NCBI RefSeq assembly: GCF_001426525.1
Contig: NZ_LMEW01000006.1
Location: 1-64,000 of the forward strand
DNA from: Massilia sp. Root133
GTDB lineage: Bacteria > Pseudomonadota > Gammaproteobacteria > Burkholderiales > Burkholderiaceae_D
Length of the DNA stretch: 64,000 bases
Reading direction: 5' to 3'
Shown piece after piece: positions 1 through 8,646 of the stretch. A program made the translations under genes and the position numbers. The notes beneath the pieces were generated by a model. It was given only the letters and a program-made list of their open reading frames with translations, did not search any database and was not told the DNA's origin. How positions within the stretch are numbered: the stretch's first letter is position 1; each line of letters starts with the position of its first letter.

Positions 1-98
1 ATCAAGCTCAAACTAAAAGGCCTGAGCCCTGTTCAGTACAGGGCCCAGGCCTTGGCTGCCTAGGGAACTAAACCGTCCAACTTTATGGGGTCAGTTCA
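1..98 (+). mobile_element. 3' end of an IS3-family insertion sequence
   Basis: The first 63 bases read in frame 1 as the last residues of an IS3-family OrfB transposase, containing GLSPVQYR followed by AQALAA and a TAG stop. That motif is the usual C-terminus of IS3/IS150-type transposases, which carry a DDE catalytic domain. The following bases, including GTCCAACTTTATGGGGTCAG at about 75-94 and ending near 98, look like the right terminal inverted repeat of the same family. The rest of the element lies outside the window. I cannot tell whether the complete copy is intact or check its target-site duplication. Confidence 0.75.
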
Positions 99-387
99 AA
101 ATGGGGCTTTTTCTTTTCTGGAACAGAACAGGCGAGCAGGACGCTTGTACGTCCTGCGGGGGGATTCGCCAGAACATAGTCCCTGGAAGTCATCTCGACC
201 GCTGTTTCTCAGGTGGTACTGCCGCGCGTGCTTCACTGTTGGCCTGGCCATGCACACCGGCGGGGGTTGCAACAGCTCGTTCGGCACTTAGCAAGTTCTC
301 TGCGATCTTAAGCAAAACACGTAAGTTTGTTCCTTTCAGCACGGCTACCAAACCTCCCGACGTCTCGACCAACACCAGAGCAAGAGC
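99..387. other. Gene-free stretch between two mobile-element remnants
   Basis: Short frames are open on both strands, but none resembles a known protein or has a convincing ribosome binding site. The stretch lies between the IS3 end and the tnpB relic and is probably insertion or deletion debris. Confidence 0.4.
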
Positions 388-1047
388 AATGCTCGTAGCG
401 CACCGCATCAGGCTGGACTCGAACAAGTTGCCGGCGACCTACTGTGCGCGCGCGGCCGGCACGGCCCGTTTCGCCTATAACTGGGCATTGAGCGAGTGGC
501 GGAAACAGTACGAAGCCTGCAAACCGATCCGACGCTGCCCAAGCCTTCCGAAGCGGGGGTGCGGCGTCTACTCAACAGCATCAAGCGCGAGCAGTTTCCC
601 TGGATGCTAGAGGTCACCAGGAATGCGCCGCAAATGGCCGTCAGGTCGGTATCGAGGACCTCAACGTCAAAGGCGTGCTGGGCAACCGGCATCTGGCGGG
701 CCATTGCCGCCATGGGCTTTTACGAGCTGCGCCGCCACCTCGAGTACGAGGCGGCCTGGCGTGGCGGACGGATCGTGCTGGCCGATCGCTGGTTCCCAAG
801 CAGCAAGCTGTGCTCAGGCTGTGGATACCGGCTGGGCGAGCTCGTCCTCGATGTGCGTCACTGGACATGCCCGGGTTGTGGGGCATCCCACGACCGCGAC
901 GTGAACGCCGCGATCAATCCAAGAAACATGACGGTGAGTTCTACCGCATCTGCCTGTGGAGGGGAAGGCGCTGGCCCCACGCGCGAGCGCAGGGCGAATC
1001 CGGTCCCGGCGAAGCAGGAATCCAATAGCAAAGTTATCTATGGCTAG
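388..1047 (+). pseudogene. tnpB: Broken tnpB (IS200/IS605-family RNA-guided nuclease homologue)
   Basis: The N-terminus reads MLVAHRIRLDSNK...GTARFAYNWAL from 388 in one frame, then moves to another frame at about 510 (LPKPSEAGVRRLLNSIKREQ). After NAPQMA the sequence jumps to a GIEDLNVKGVLGN segment, so the central part with the first RuvC aspartate is deleted. Another frame change near 690-710 leads to the C-terminus, with a CSGCG...CPGCG zinc ribbon, the RuvC-III motif HDRDVNAAIN and the typical KQESNSK tail before the stop at 1047. Intact TnpB proteins are about 370-400 residues; this copy has a large deletion and at least two frameshifts, so it is dead. No tnpA is visible. Its stop overlaps the stop of the kinase gene on the other strand by 4 bp. 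Confidence 0.85.
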
Positions 1048-2402
1048 CTTGGCGTAATGTCGGAAGAACGGAAGATCACGCGGGCGCGCAGCCCCCGCTC
1101 GCCGTCCGGCCGGTCGAGCAGCGAGATGGTCGCGCCGATCCGGTCGACGATCGACGCCGTGATCGCGAGCCCCAGGCCCGAACCGATCTCGCCGCTGCCG
1201 AGCACGCGGTAGAACGGATCGAACACGCGCTCGCGCTCGGCGGGGACGATGCCCGGTCCCGTGTCGTCGACGTCGAGAACGATGCGGTCGCTCGCGGCGG
1301 TCACGCGGATGTCGATGCGTCCGCCCTCCGGCGTGTAGCGGATCGCATTGTCGACGAGATTCTTGACGAGGATCCGGATGTCCATGGCGCGCCCCGTAAC
1401 CGACGCATCGGCATCGCCTACCATTCCGAGATCGATCGCCTTGGCCTCCGCCAGCGGCACGAGGTCCTCGAAGGCTTCCTGGATCGCCTTCTGCAACGGT
1501 ACCTGCGTCAACGGCTCGCCGCCGCCCTCCTGGGAGCGTGCCAGCGTCAGCAACTGGTCGAGCAGGATGCGCGTGCGTGCCAGGCCCGCCGACAGCGCGT
1601 CGAGCCTGGCGCGAGCCTCGCACGGCATCTCGGTCGCCGCCAGGCGTTCCGCCTGCAGCGACATGGCCGTCATCGGCGAACGCAGTTCATGCGCCGCGTC
1701 CGCGATGAAGCGCCGCTGCAGCGCCAGCGCGCGCGCGGTGCGGGCGATCAGCTTGTTGATCTCGCTGACGAAAGGCCACACCTCGGACGGGAGCGGCGTC
1801 CGGTCCAGTTCCCGCAAGTCGTGGTCGCGGCGCTTGCCGAGCTGTACGGCCAGCCTTTGCAGGGGCAGGAACATCGTACGCACCAGCAGCGCCGCCAGCA
1901 GGATGAGGACCGGACCGAGGAACAGGATGGGCATCACGGTGCGCAGGGCGCTCGAGCGGGCCGCGGCGTCGCGGACCGCCGTCTGCTGCGCGACGGCGAC
2001 GCGTACGCCTTTCGCGTTGGTGCGGACGAAGACGCGCCAGGTTTCGTCGCCGATGGCAACCGTCTGCAACCCGTCGGGCAGGGACGGGCCGAAACGCGGG
2101 GGCCTTTCCGGTTCGGGAATGCGCGTGCCGGGCGCGTCGATGAAACGCACGACCAGGCGGGCGTCGAAATCGACGTCGCCCACGTTTTCGCGCGCCATCG
2201 GCGATGTCGGCACGGCGTCCAGTCTGCTGATGAGGTAGCCGACCTGGCGCAGCTGCGTGTCCTGGCCGCGGTGCGCCTCGGCGGTGGCGGCCATGTAGGA
2301 GTAGAGGCCGGCGACGGCGGCGCCGACCAGGATGGCCGCCGAGATCCACAGCGACAGCCTGAAGCGCAACGACGCCGTCAACGGCCCTTCGCGACCATCC
2401 AT
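1044..2402 (-). CDS. Sensor histidine kinase (QseC/PmrB-like)
   Basis: A 452-residue inner-membrane kinase that probably phosphorylates the response regulator encoded just upstream. Visible parts: transmembrane segment at about 15-37, periplasmic region to about 152, second transmembrane segment at 155-178, HAMP-like linker, HisKA box with phospho-acceptor His238 in DAAHELRSP, and an ATPase domain with N box (NLVDNAIRYTPEGG), G1 box (DDTGPGI) and G2 box (GSGLGLAI). The length is typical of QseC/TctE/PmrB kinases. The ATG at 2402 lies inside the end of the regulator gene (25-bp overlap), which suggests translational coupling. The stimulus is unknown. The partner gene coding for a GCS2 ligase and the palindromic box at 4191-4237 give the only context. 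Confidence 0.88.
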   Translation of the reverse strand: MDGREGPLTASLRFRLSLWISAAILVGAAVAGLYSYMAATAEAHRGQDTQLRQVGYLISRLDAVPTSPMARENVGDVDFDARLVVRFIDAPGTRIPEPERPPRFGPSLPDGLQTVAIGDETWRVFVRTNAKGVRVAVAQQTAVRDAAARSSALRTVMPILFLGPVLILLAALLVRTMFLPLQRLAVQLGKRRDHDLRELDRTPLPSEVWPFVSEINKLIARTARALALQRRFIADAAHELRSPMTAMSLQAERLAATEMPCEARARLDALSAGLARTRILLDQLLTLARSQEGGGEPLTQVPLQKAIQEAFEDLVPLAEAKAIDLGMVGDADASVTGRAMDIRILVKNLVDNAIRYTPEGGRIDIRVTAASDRIVLDVDDTGPGIVPAERERVFDPFYRVLGSGEIGSGLGLAITASIVDRIGATISLLDRPDGERGLRARVIFRSSDITPS

Positions 2403-3040
2403 CCGACGCCCCGGACGTTCTTGATGATGTCGCTGCCCAGCTTCTTGCGGATCGAATGGATCAGGAACTCGATCGCGTTGCTCTCGACCTCTTCGTTCCA
2501 GCCGTAGACCCTGTGTTCGAGTTCCAGGCGGGAGAGGATGGCGCCTGGCCGTACGAGCAGCGCCTGCAGCAGGGGGAATTCGCGCGCCGTCAGGCGCACG
2601 GCCGTCGTGCCGGCGCGCGCCTCGTGGGTCGCGGGATCGAGTTCGACGATGCCGTTGCCCAGCACGGTGCTGCCCGTACCCTCGGCGCGGCGGCTCAGCG
2701 CGCGCATGCGCGCCAGCAGTTCGCTCATCGCGAACGGCTTGACGAGATAGTCGTCCGCGCCGCCGTCGAGGCCGGCCACGCGGTCTTCCGTCGTTTCCCG
2801 CGCCGTCAGCACCAGCACCGGAACGCCGTTGTGCGCCGCGCGGATGCGGCGCAGCACCTCCATGCCGTCCATGCGGGGCAGGTTCAGGTCCAGCAGGACC
2901 AGCGCGTACTCATGCACCAGCAGCGCCGTCAGCGCCGCTTCGCCGTCGCATACCCAGTCGGCCGCGTAGCTGGCGTCGCGCAGCGCATGCTGCACGACGC
3001 TGCCGATCATGGGATCGTCTTCCACCAGCAATACTCTCAT
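2378..3040 (-). CDS. OmpR-family response regulator (QseB/PmrA-like)
   Basis: A 220-residue two-domain regulator: receiver domain (residues 1-115) with acidic pocket EDD, phospho-acceptor Asp51 in LLDLNLPRMDG and switch residues in VLTARE and VKPF, then an OmpR-type winged helix (about 125-218). The start at 3040 is chosen because this ATG overlaps the TGA of the upstream GCS2 gene as ATGA. An upstream in-frame ATG at 3055 would add five residues. The gene sits between the ligase and kinase genes on one strand. PmrA/QseB proteins bind direct repeats of the form CTTAA-type hexamer-N5-hexamer. Such a repeat, CTTAGC-N5-CTTAGC, is present on both strands upstream of the operon at 4191-4237, so autoregulation is likely. 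Confidence 0.9.
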   Translation of the reverse strand: MRVLLVEDDPMIGSVVQHALRDASYAADWVCDGEAALTALLVHEYALVLLDLNLPRMDGMEVLRRIRAAHNGVPVLVLTARETTEDRVAGLDGGADDYLVKPFAMSELLARMRALSRRAEGTGSTVLGNGIVELDPATHEARAGTTAVRLTAREFPLLQALLVRPGAILSRLELEHRVYGWNEEVESNAIEFLIHSIRKKLGSDIIKNVRGVGWMVAKGR

Positions 3041-4140
3041 CGTTCCACTTTCCATGCGGCCACCACCGGGCTGTCGAACATCGTGCTCGCCAGCCGCGCC
3101 AGGTCAGCCGGCCGGGCGCCGGCGGCCATGTGCGCGGTCAGCCAGCGTGCCTGCCCACCATTATGCAGCAGCTCATCGATCAATACGCACGCGGCCGGGA
3201 AGTCCGGATCGTCCGAGCGTGCCGCCAGGCGGGCGAGGTCGTTTCGCACCACGTGGGCGATGCTGTGTTTCTTCCGCGTGCACGGGTCGATCCACTCGCC
3301 CAGCACGCCGCGCCGCGTGGCGTTGAAGCGGTTCCATGGATACACGTCGGCGGCCCGCCGGCAGGGCCAGCTGCCGGGACGTTCCGCGACTTCGACGCAC
3401 AACTCGCGCGCGTAGCAGGCGAGGGCCGCGGCATAGGCCGGATGCAAGGGCGCGTCGAGCGCGCAAAGCTCGACCGCCCCGTGTCCGGGATCCGGACGGA
3501 CGTCCCAGTCGACGTCCTCGACGCGCGTGGCGAGGCCGTATTCCACGAGGCGCGCGACATGCTGCACGACATCCTGCCAGCTGCGCAGCGCGGGCGGCAT
3601 GATGCCGCTGCCCTGGAACGTCGCGGCCACGTTGTTGCGTGCGCTGCAAAAGCCCGAGTCCTGCCCATGCCAGTACGGCGAGCTTGCGGACAGCGCGATG
3701 AACAGTGGCGCGCGCTGGTTCAGCCAGGCGCCGATGCGCACCGCCTCGTCGGCGCCCGGCGCACCGATCTGGACGTGCATGCCGAAGCCCGCGGCATGGT
3801 TGCGTTGCCGTCCGCCCGTCCGGACCGGATGGGAACCGCCGCCCGCGACCGCGGCCCCGACCGAGCGGGCGGCCCGCCGCACGCGGCACCGCATGTCTTC
3901 GAGCGCGTCCGCCAGCGCGCAGTAGCCGTCCAGCGCCGACGTGGCCAGGTCGAGTGTCGCCGCGTCGCTTTCCGGCGTGGCCGCCCAGGCCGCGTCCTGC
4001 CCGCCCAGCCGGAGCGCGATGGCGGGGGCCGCGGGATGCAGATCGTACGTCTCGTGGTCGAGCACCATCCACTCGAGTCCGATCCTCATGCTGCCCGGCC
4101 GCGCGGCGGCGAAGCGCTGCGGCGGGATCCATCCAACCAT
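3037..4140 (-). CDS. GCS2-family carboxylate-amine ligase (YbdK-like)
   Basis: A 367-residue protein of the glutamate-cysteine ligase family 2 (YbdK group), ATP-dependent enzymes joining a carboxylate to an amine; YbdK itself has weak gamma-glutamyl-cysteine ligase activity. Seen in the sequence: an N-terminal GLEWMVLD strand, AGFGMHVQIGAP (the family's GxHVHV-like metal and substrate motif, here GMHVQIG), LSASSPYW, SARNN and the C-terminal NRFNATRRG. The usual second His of the HVHV motif is Gln here, so activity may differ. The start at 4140 has a strong Shine-Dalgarno (GGAAGGAAG) just upstream. Its TGA overlaps the response regulator ATG, so the ligase leads a ligase-regulator-kinase operon. 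The true substrate cannot be read from the sequence. Confidence 0.8.
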   Translation of the reverse strand: MVGWIPPQRFAAARPGSMRIGLEWMVLDHETYDLHPAAPAIALRLGGQDAAWAATPESDAATLDLATSALDGYCALADALEDMRCRVRRAARSVGAAVAGGGSHPVRTGGRQRNHAAGFGMHVQIGAPGADEAVRIGAWLNQRAPLFIALSASSPYWHGQDSGFCSARNNVAATFQGSGIMPPALRSWQDVVQHVARLVEYGLATRVEDVDWDVRPDPGHGAVELCALDAPLHPAYAAALACYARELCVEVAERPGSWPCRRAADVYPWNRFNATRRGVLGEWIDPCTRKKHSIAHVVRNDLARLAARSDDPDFPAACVLIDELLHNGGQARWLTAHMAAGARPADLARLASTMFDSPVVAAWKVER

Positions 4141-4190
4141 GTTCGACTTCCTTCCCCGATCGCGTGACGAGCGCAAGGATAGTGGGCCTC

Positions 4191-4237
4191 ACTTAGCAAA
4201 CCCTTAGCCCGCGCCGCGGGCTAAGGGTTTGCTAAGT
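4191..4237. promoter_or_regulatory. Perfect 47-bp palindrome with PmrA/QseB-type boxes
   Basis: Two 23-bp arms (4191-4213 and 4215-4237) are exact inverted repeats around one central base. Each arm contains CTTAGC-AAACC-CTTAGC, a hexamer direct repeat with 11-bp periodicity. That is the layout bound by dimers of OmpR-family regulators of the PmrA/QseB branch. The palindrome lies between the divergent GCS2-regulator-kinase operon (start 4140) and the endopeptidase gene (start 4285), so one site could control both. It could also form a hairpin in either transcript. The regulator assignment is inferred. Confidence 0.7.
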
Positions 4238-4284
4238 CGGCCTGCCTATCATGGCCGGGTTCACCCAACTGCCGATCCGGCGAT

Positions 4285-5136
4285 ATGAAATTCCTTGCCT
4301 CTCTCTTGCTGGCGCTGGCGTGCCTGTCAGTGCCGTTCCACACCGCCCAGGCGCGCCACGCCCGCGCCGCCAAGGTGGCCAGGATGGTGGCGCTGAAGTC
4401 CAGTGCCGTCCTCATCCTCGATCCGAAGACGAAGGCGGTCCTGTACGGGAAGAATGCACAGGCCGTGATGCCCATCGCGTCGCTGACCAAGCTCATGACG
4501 GCCCTGGTCGTGCTGGAAGCGAGGCAGGACATGGCGGAAATGTTGAAGGTGACGAATGCGGACGTCGACCGTCTCAAATACTCGTCGTCGCGGCTGCGCG
4601 TCGGCACGCGCCTGTCGCGCGCGGCCATGCTGCACATTGCGCTGATGAGTTCGGAGAACCGCGCGGCGTCGGCCCTCGGACGGCACTACCCGGGTGGAAC
4701 GAAGGCATTCGTCGCTGCCATGAATGCCAAGGCCCGGGCGCTGGGCATGCGGCGTACGCGCTATGTGGAGCCGACCGGCCTGTCGAGCGCCAACGTCTCC
4801 ACGCCGGAAGACCTGGCCCGGCTCGTCGTCGCCGCCGAACGTCATGCGCTCATACGGCGCTATTCGACGGACCGGCAGTTCACGATCCGCCAGGGCCGGC
4901 AGCGTACCGTCTACCACAACACGAACCGGCTGACGGCCAGCCGGCGCTGGAAGATCCGGCTGCAGAAGACAGGCTATATCTCGGAGGCGGGCCGTTGCAT
5001 GGTCCTGCACGCCACCGTCGCGGGCCGGCCGACGGTCATGGTATTCCTCGACGCCCAGGGAAAATTTTCCCGTGCGGCCGACGCCAACCGGGTGCGTGCA
5101 TGGCTGGCCAGAAACCGGCTCGCAGCGCGCGGCTGA
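4285..5136 (+). CDS. pbpG: D-alanyl-D-alanine endopeptidase (PBP7/PbpG-like)
   Basis: A 283-residue serine penicillin-binding protein of the peptidase S11 family. The catalytic motifs are SLTK (Ser66, Lys69), S-x-N at 123-125 (SEN) and KTG at 227-229. A signal peptide covers residues 1-23, ending near AQA, so it acts in the periplasm. There is no long C-terminal extension or amphipathic anchor, and the length fits PbpG, which cuts DD-crosslinks in peptidoglycan, rather than PBP5/6 carboxypeptidases. It is transcribed away from the two-component operon across the palindrome at 4191-4237, which makes it a likely target of that response regulator. Confidence 0.88.
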   Translation: MKFLASLLLALACLSVPFHTAQARHARAAKVARMVALKSSAVLILDPKTKAVLYGKNAQAVMPIASLTKLMTALVVLEARQDMAEMLKVTNADVDRLKYSSSRLRVGTRLSRAAMLHIALMSSENRAASALGRHYPGGTKAFVAAMNAKARALGMRRTRYVEPTGLSSANVSTPEDLARLVVAAERHALIRRYSTDRQFTIRQGRQRTVYHNTNRLTASRRWKIRLQKTGYISEAGRCMVLHATVAGRPTVMVFLDAQGKFSRAADANRVRAWLARNRLAARG

Positions 5137-5268
5137 GTCCGCACTTGCCGAGATTGTAACCAGGGCGGCAATCGTGCAACGATTTGATGCATCGCCGCAA
5201 GAAATGTTTGGACAAATGCGACGCGTGGGCGAAAATTCTCCGGTTATCCTCCGTCGTCCACCGATTTC

Positions 5269-6678
5269 ATGAACGCACCCGACACCCAACCCCCGCCGCC
5301 ATCGCTGCGCGCCGCCATCGCCCACCGTTTCAGCCTCCACGACGACAAGGCGGACGACGCCGAGATCGACCGCGCCATCCGCGCCGGCGTGGAGCTGCAG
5401 GGCGCGACCCTGTGGATCCTGATGCTGGCGATCCTGATCGCGTCCGTCGGCCTGAATACCAACTCGACCGCCGTGATCATCGGCGCCATGCTGGTGTCGC
5501 CGTTGATGGGGCCGATCGTCGGGTTCGGCTACGGGATCGGCATCCTCGACTTCGCGCTGATCCGCCGCGCGCTCGCCAACCTCGGCATCGCCGCCACGAT
5601 CAGCCTGGGGACGTCGACACTGTATTTCCTCGTCACGCCGCTGGCCGAAGCGCAGTCGGAACTGCTGGCGCGGACGACACCCTCGCTGTGGGACGTCCTG
5701 ATCGCGCTGGCGGGCGGCCTGGCCGGCATCATCGGGCAGACGCGACGCGAAAAATCGAACGTGATCCCCGGCGTGGCCATCGCGACGGCGCTGATGCCGC
5801 CGTTGTGCACGGCCGGCTACGGCCTTGCCAACGAGAACTGGTCGGTGTTCGGCGGCGCCTTCTACCTGTTCTCGATCAACTGCGTGTTCATCGCATTCGC
5901 GGCCGTGATCGTCATCGACTTCCTCCGTCTGCCGCACCGGAAATTCATCGACCCGGTCAAGGAGCGCCGCGTCAAGCGGGCGTTGCTGGCGGTCGTCCTG
6001 CTCACCGCGCTGCCAAGCATCTGGCTGGCGGCGCGTCTCGTCGACAACGAGGTCTTCGGCAGCCGCGCGCGCGAGTTCGTGCGCAAGGAGTTCAACGCGG
6101 CGACGGTGCACGTGCTCGAGACCCGCGTCGCGCCCGGCACGCACGACATCGAAGTCACCCTGATCGGCACGCCGCTGGCCGGCACCGCGATCAAGGCGAT
6201 CGGGCAGAAGCTGGCATCCGCCGGCCTGGCGAACGCGCGCCTGTTCGTGCACCAGGGCGAGGTGCCGCACGTCGAAAGCCAGAAGATCGACGTCGGCAGC
6301 CTGAAGGCCGACATCCTGGCCGACATCGTGCGCAACAACCAGGACGCGCTGCAGGACAAGGATGCCACGATCGAGGCCTTGCGCCGCCAGGTGACGGCCC
6401 AGCAGGGATGGGTGGCGCAGGCCGGCGCGGTGACGCGTGAATTCGAGGCGCAGTATCCGCAGTGCGGCGAGGTCCTCGTGGGCAAGGCCGCGCAGGACGG
6501 CGCCGACGGCGCGGCGCCCGTGCCTTTCCTCAGCGCGACTTGCCGGCGCATGCCGCGTGCGGACGAGGTCAAGCGGATCAACGCGTGGCTGAAGGTCCGC
6601 AGCGGCATGTCCGACGCCAGAGTGGTTCTTGTCGCCGGACGACCGCAGACGGTACGACGCCCCGCGCCGGGTCCATGA
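5269..6678 (+). CDS. DUF389 integral membrane protein
   Basis: A 469-residue membrane protein of the DUF389 family. The family signature is visible at about residues 45-85: WILMLAILIASVGLNTNS, then AVIIGAMLVSPLMGPIVG. Five to seven hydrophobic segments fill residues 45-260. A soluble C-terminal half includes a coiled-coil-like stretch around 330-390 (ADILADIVRNNQDALQDKDA). No biochemical role is established for the family. The gene stands alone between pbpG and a convergent alpha-galactosidase gene. The start ATG at 5269 has no strong Shine-Dalgarno, but the residues that follow fit the family's cytoplasmic N-terminus. Confidence 0.85.
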   Translation: MNAPDTQPPPPSLRAAIAHRFSLHDDKADDAEIDRAIRAGVELQGATLWILMLAILIASVGLNTNSTAVIIGAMLVSPLMGPIVGFGYGIGILDFALIRRALANLGIAATISLGTSTLYFLVTPLAEAQSELLARTTPSLWDVLIALAGGLAGIIGQTRREKSNVIPGVAIATALMPPLCTAGYGLANENWSVFGGAFYLFSINCVFIAFAAVIVIDFLRLPHRKFIDPVKERRVKRALLAVVLLTALPSIWLAARLVDNEVFGSRAREFVRKEFNAATVHVLETRVAPGTHDIEVTLIGTPLAGTAIKAIGQKLASAGLANARLFVHQGEVPHVESQKIDVGSLKADILADIVRNNQDALQDKDATIEALRRQVTAQQGWVAQAGAVTREFEAQYPQCGEVLVGKAAQDGADGAAPVPFLSATCRRMPRADEVKRINAWLKVRSGMSDARVVLVAGRPQTVRRPAPGP

Positions 6679-6787
6679 TGGAACCTGGGCGGCGTGGGCT
6701 CATGCGTCAGGTGCCCGCGCGTCGGACGCCAGCACCTTGTCCTGCTGGTCCGGCGCATCCGCCCGGCGCGGGCTCCGCTTCCACGCC

Positions 6788-8017
6788 CTATGGTTTCGCA
6801 GGGCCCGTCAAGAGCAGCATCAGCACGCTGTGCGGCGCCAGCCGCGCTTCCAGTTTGGCGCTGGTGTCGCCCGTCTTCTTGCTCCACAGGTCGGACCAGC
6901 GGTAGACCGTCTGCTTGAAATCGGCTGACCGGTTGTTCAGGTCATCGATCAGGACTTGCTTCTTCCAGTCGTGGTGAACGTCGGCAGGCTGGTTGGAGCG
7001 GTTCAGGAACATCAGTGCCCACTGGCCGCCGTCGAGCGGCTTGGCATAGACTTCCAGCGGACCGTCGGCAAGGACGCGCAGCGCCTGCACACCCAGCTTG
7101 TCCTGGTTCACCGCGATCACGCCGGGGTTGGTCAGGATGCGGCGGGTCGACTCGGACATGGAGCGCAGGTCGTTGCCCAGGATGAGGGGCGAGGCCATCA
7201 TGGCCCAGATCGACAGATGGGCGCGGTCTTCATCCTCGCTCATGCCGTTGCCCACTTCGAGCATGTCCATATCGTTCCAGTGGCCGGGCCCTGCGAACTT
7301 GCGCAGGCCTGCTTGCTTGTCGAGGATGCGCAGCACGCCCAGACCGGTCGAGAGGCCGGGACTGAATTCGCAGTCGAAGCAATTATAGATATCGGGTGTG
7401 GTGCGCCACGAATGGCCGACCTGGCCGGCCCACTCCCAGGGCTTGCTCATGCCCCATTCGCACAAGCTGAAGAGCATCGGACGGCCCGCCTTGGCGATCG
7501 CGTCGCGCATCGTGGTGTAGGCCGCTTCAGCGTTCATGCTCGGGGTGTTGCACCAATCGTACTTGACGTAATCGATGTCCCAGCTGGCATAGGTCCGCGC
7601 ATCCTGATACTCGTGGCCGCGGCTGCCGGGACGGCCGCCGCAGGTGGTCGCGCCGGCGTCCGAGTAGATGCCCAGCTTGAGTCCCTTGCCATGTACATAG
7701 TCCGCCAGCGCCTTCATGCCGGATGGGAAGCGCTTGGGGTCGGGCTGGATATTGCCGTCGGCGTCACGCTGGCCTTGCCAGCAATCGTCGATGTTCACGT
7801 ACTGGAAGCCGGCGTCCTTCAAGCCCTGCTTGACCATGGCGTCGGCGGTCTCGCGGATCAGGCGCTCGTCGATTTCGCAGGCGAATTTGTTCCAGCTGTT
7901 CCAGCCCATTTGCGGGGTGCTGGCCAGGCCCTCGGCCTTTTGAGCCCAGCTAGTGCCGTAGGCGGCGGCACCCAGCAAGACGCCTAACACGAGCTGCGCC
8001 GTGCGTTTGGTGTTCAT
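6788..8017 (-). CDS. GH27 alpha-galactosidase (secreted)
   Basis: A 409-residue glycoside hydrolase family 27 enzyme with an N-terminal signal peptide (cleavage near residue 25, TSWA-Q). Family marks: TPQMGWNSWN, VNIDDCWQ, GIYSDAG, the nucleophile Asp154 in KYDWCN and the acid/base Asp209 in RTTPDI. A C-terminal beta domain follows from about residue 310. It should remove terminal alpha-galactose, for example from xyloglucan or galactomannan side chains; beta-L-arabinopyranosidase activity also occurs in this family. The ATG at 8017 is preferred over that at 8032 because AGGAA lies six bases before it. One copy of the ~130-bp repeat (8146-8270) lies upstream in promoter orientation. Confidence 0.92.
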   Translation of the reverse strand: MNTKRTAQLVLGVLLGAAAYGTSWAQKAEGLASTPQMGWNSWNKFACEIDERLIRETADAMVKQGLKDAGFQYVNIDDCWQGQRDADGNIQPDPKRFPSGMKALADYVHGKGLKLGIYSDAGATTCGGRPGSRGHEYQDARTYASWDIDYVKYDWCNTPSMNAEAAYTTMRDAIAKAGRPMLFSLCEWGMSKPWEWAGQVGHSWRTTPDIYNCFDCEFSPGLSTGLGVLRILDKQAGLRKFAGPGHWNDMDMLEVGNGMSEDEDRAHLSIWAMMASPLILGNDLRSMSESTRRILTNPGVIAVNQDKLGVQALRVLADGPLEVYAKPLDGGQWALMFLNRSNQPADVHHDWKKQVLIDDLNNRSADFKQTVYRWSDLWSKKTGDTSAKLEARLAPHSVLMLLLTGPAKP

Positions 8018-8145
8018 CTTGATTCCTATCATTATGCGGATGTTTGAAAGTTTGCGTTCGTGTGGGCGGCCAGCACGCTTGCCGTGACCGCCGCAATTGC
8101 AAGGTCGGGCATTGGCCGCCTATTTTGCGTCCGGGACCGTGGGCG

Positions 8146-8270
8146 GTAGCGGAACCTGGCCTGGGCCTGAAGCATAGGCAATCCGTCGTGGACAACGATA
8201 TCGGCGGCAATCGAATTTCTAGCAATCCGCAGAAATTGCAAGCAATCTTAACCACAGTGAAAATTGGTCG
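8146..8270 (-). repeat. Dispersed ~130-bp repeat, copy A
   Basis: On the minus strand this copy carries the shared core TTGCAATTTCTGCGG, an AGAAATTCGATT segment, a GATATCGTTG segment and GCCTATGCTT. Its 3' end lies about 130 bp before the GH27 start codon. It is less similar to copies B and C near its end. Confidence 0.75.
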
Positions 8271-8423
8271 AGGCAGCTGGATCCCAGCAGCCGTAGCAGG
8301 AACAGCCCGCCGATAGCGCTCCGTCGCAACCACGCGCCTGAACATGGCGGCTGAACCGCTGCCATCCTGGACCGCGAGGCGCGGTCATCCCACCCCTGCC
8401 AGTCTCCATGTCGCCGGCCGCCA

Positions 8424-8556
8424 CGGCCGATTTCTACTGTGGCTGACATCGCTTGCAATTTCTGCGGTTTGCAAGAGATTCGCTTGACAGCGATATCGGT
8501 GCCCATGCGGAACGGCCTATGTTTCACACACGGGCCCGATTCCGCGACCGTCTTCC
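8424..8556 (+). repeat. Dispersed ~130-bp repeat, copy B
   Basis: This copy begins CGGCCGATTTCTACTG, carries the core TTGCAATTTCTGCGG followed by TTGCAAGAGATTCG, then GATATCGGTGCCCATG and GGCCTATGTTTCACACA. It ends about 90 bp before the XylR-like start codon. It is very similar to copy C at 12663-12800 over its whole length. Confidence 0.8.
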
Positions 8557-8646
8557 GTTCGCCATGGTGCCCGAATCCGGCACCCAGCCGATGCTGGGAA
8601 TCGGCCTGCTGAGGTTTCGGAAATGTTTTCCAAACACACAAATAAA

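Larger units (their letters stand above)
8018..8646. other. Divergent intergenic region with two repeat copies
   Basis: This 0.6-kb interval separates the GH27 gene (leftward) from the XylR-like gene (rightward). It holds two copies of a dispersed repeat in opposite orientation, each pointing at the gene it precedes. No convincing protein-coding gene is present; the open frames match each other only because the DNA is repeated. Confidence 0.6.
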
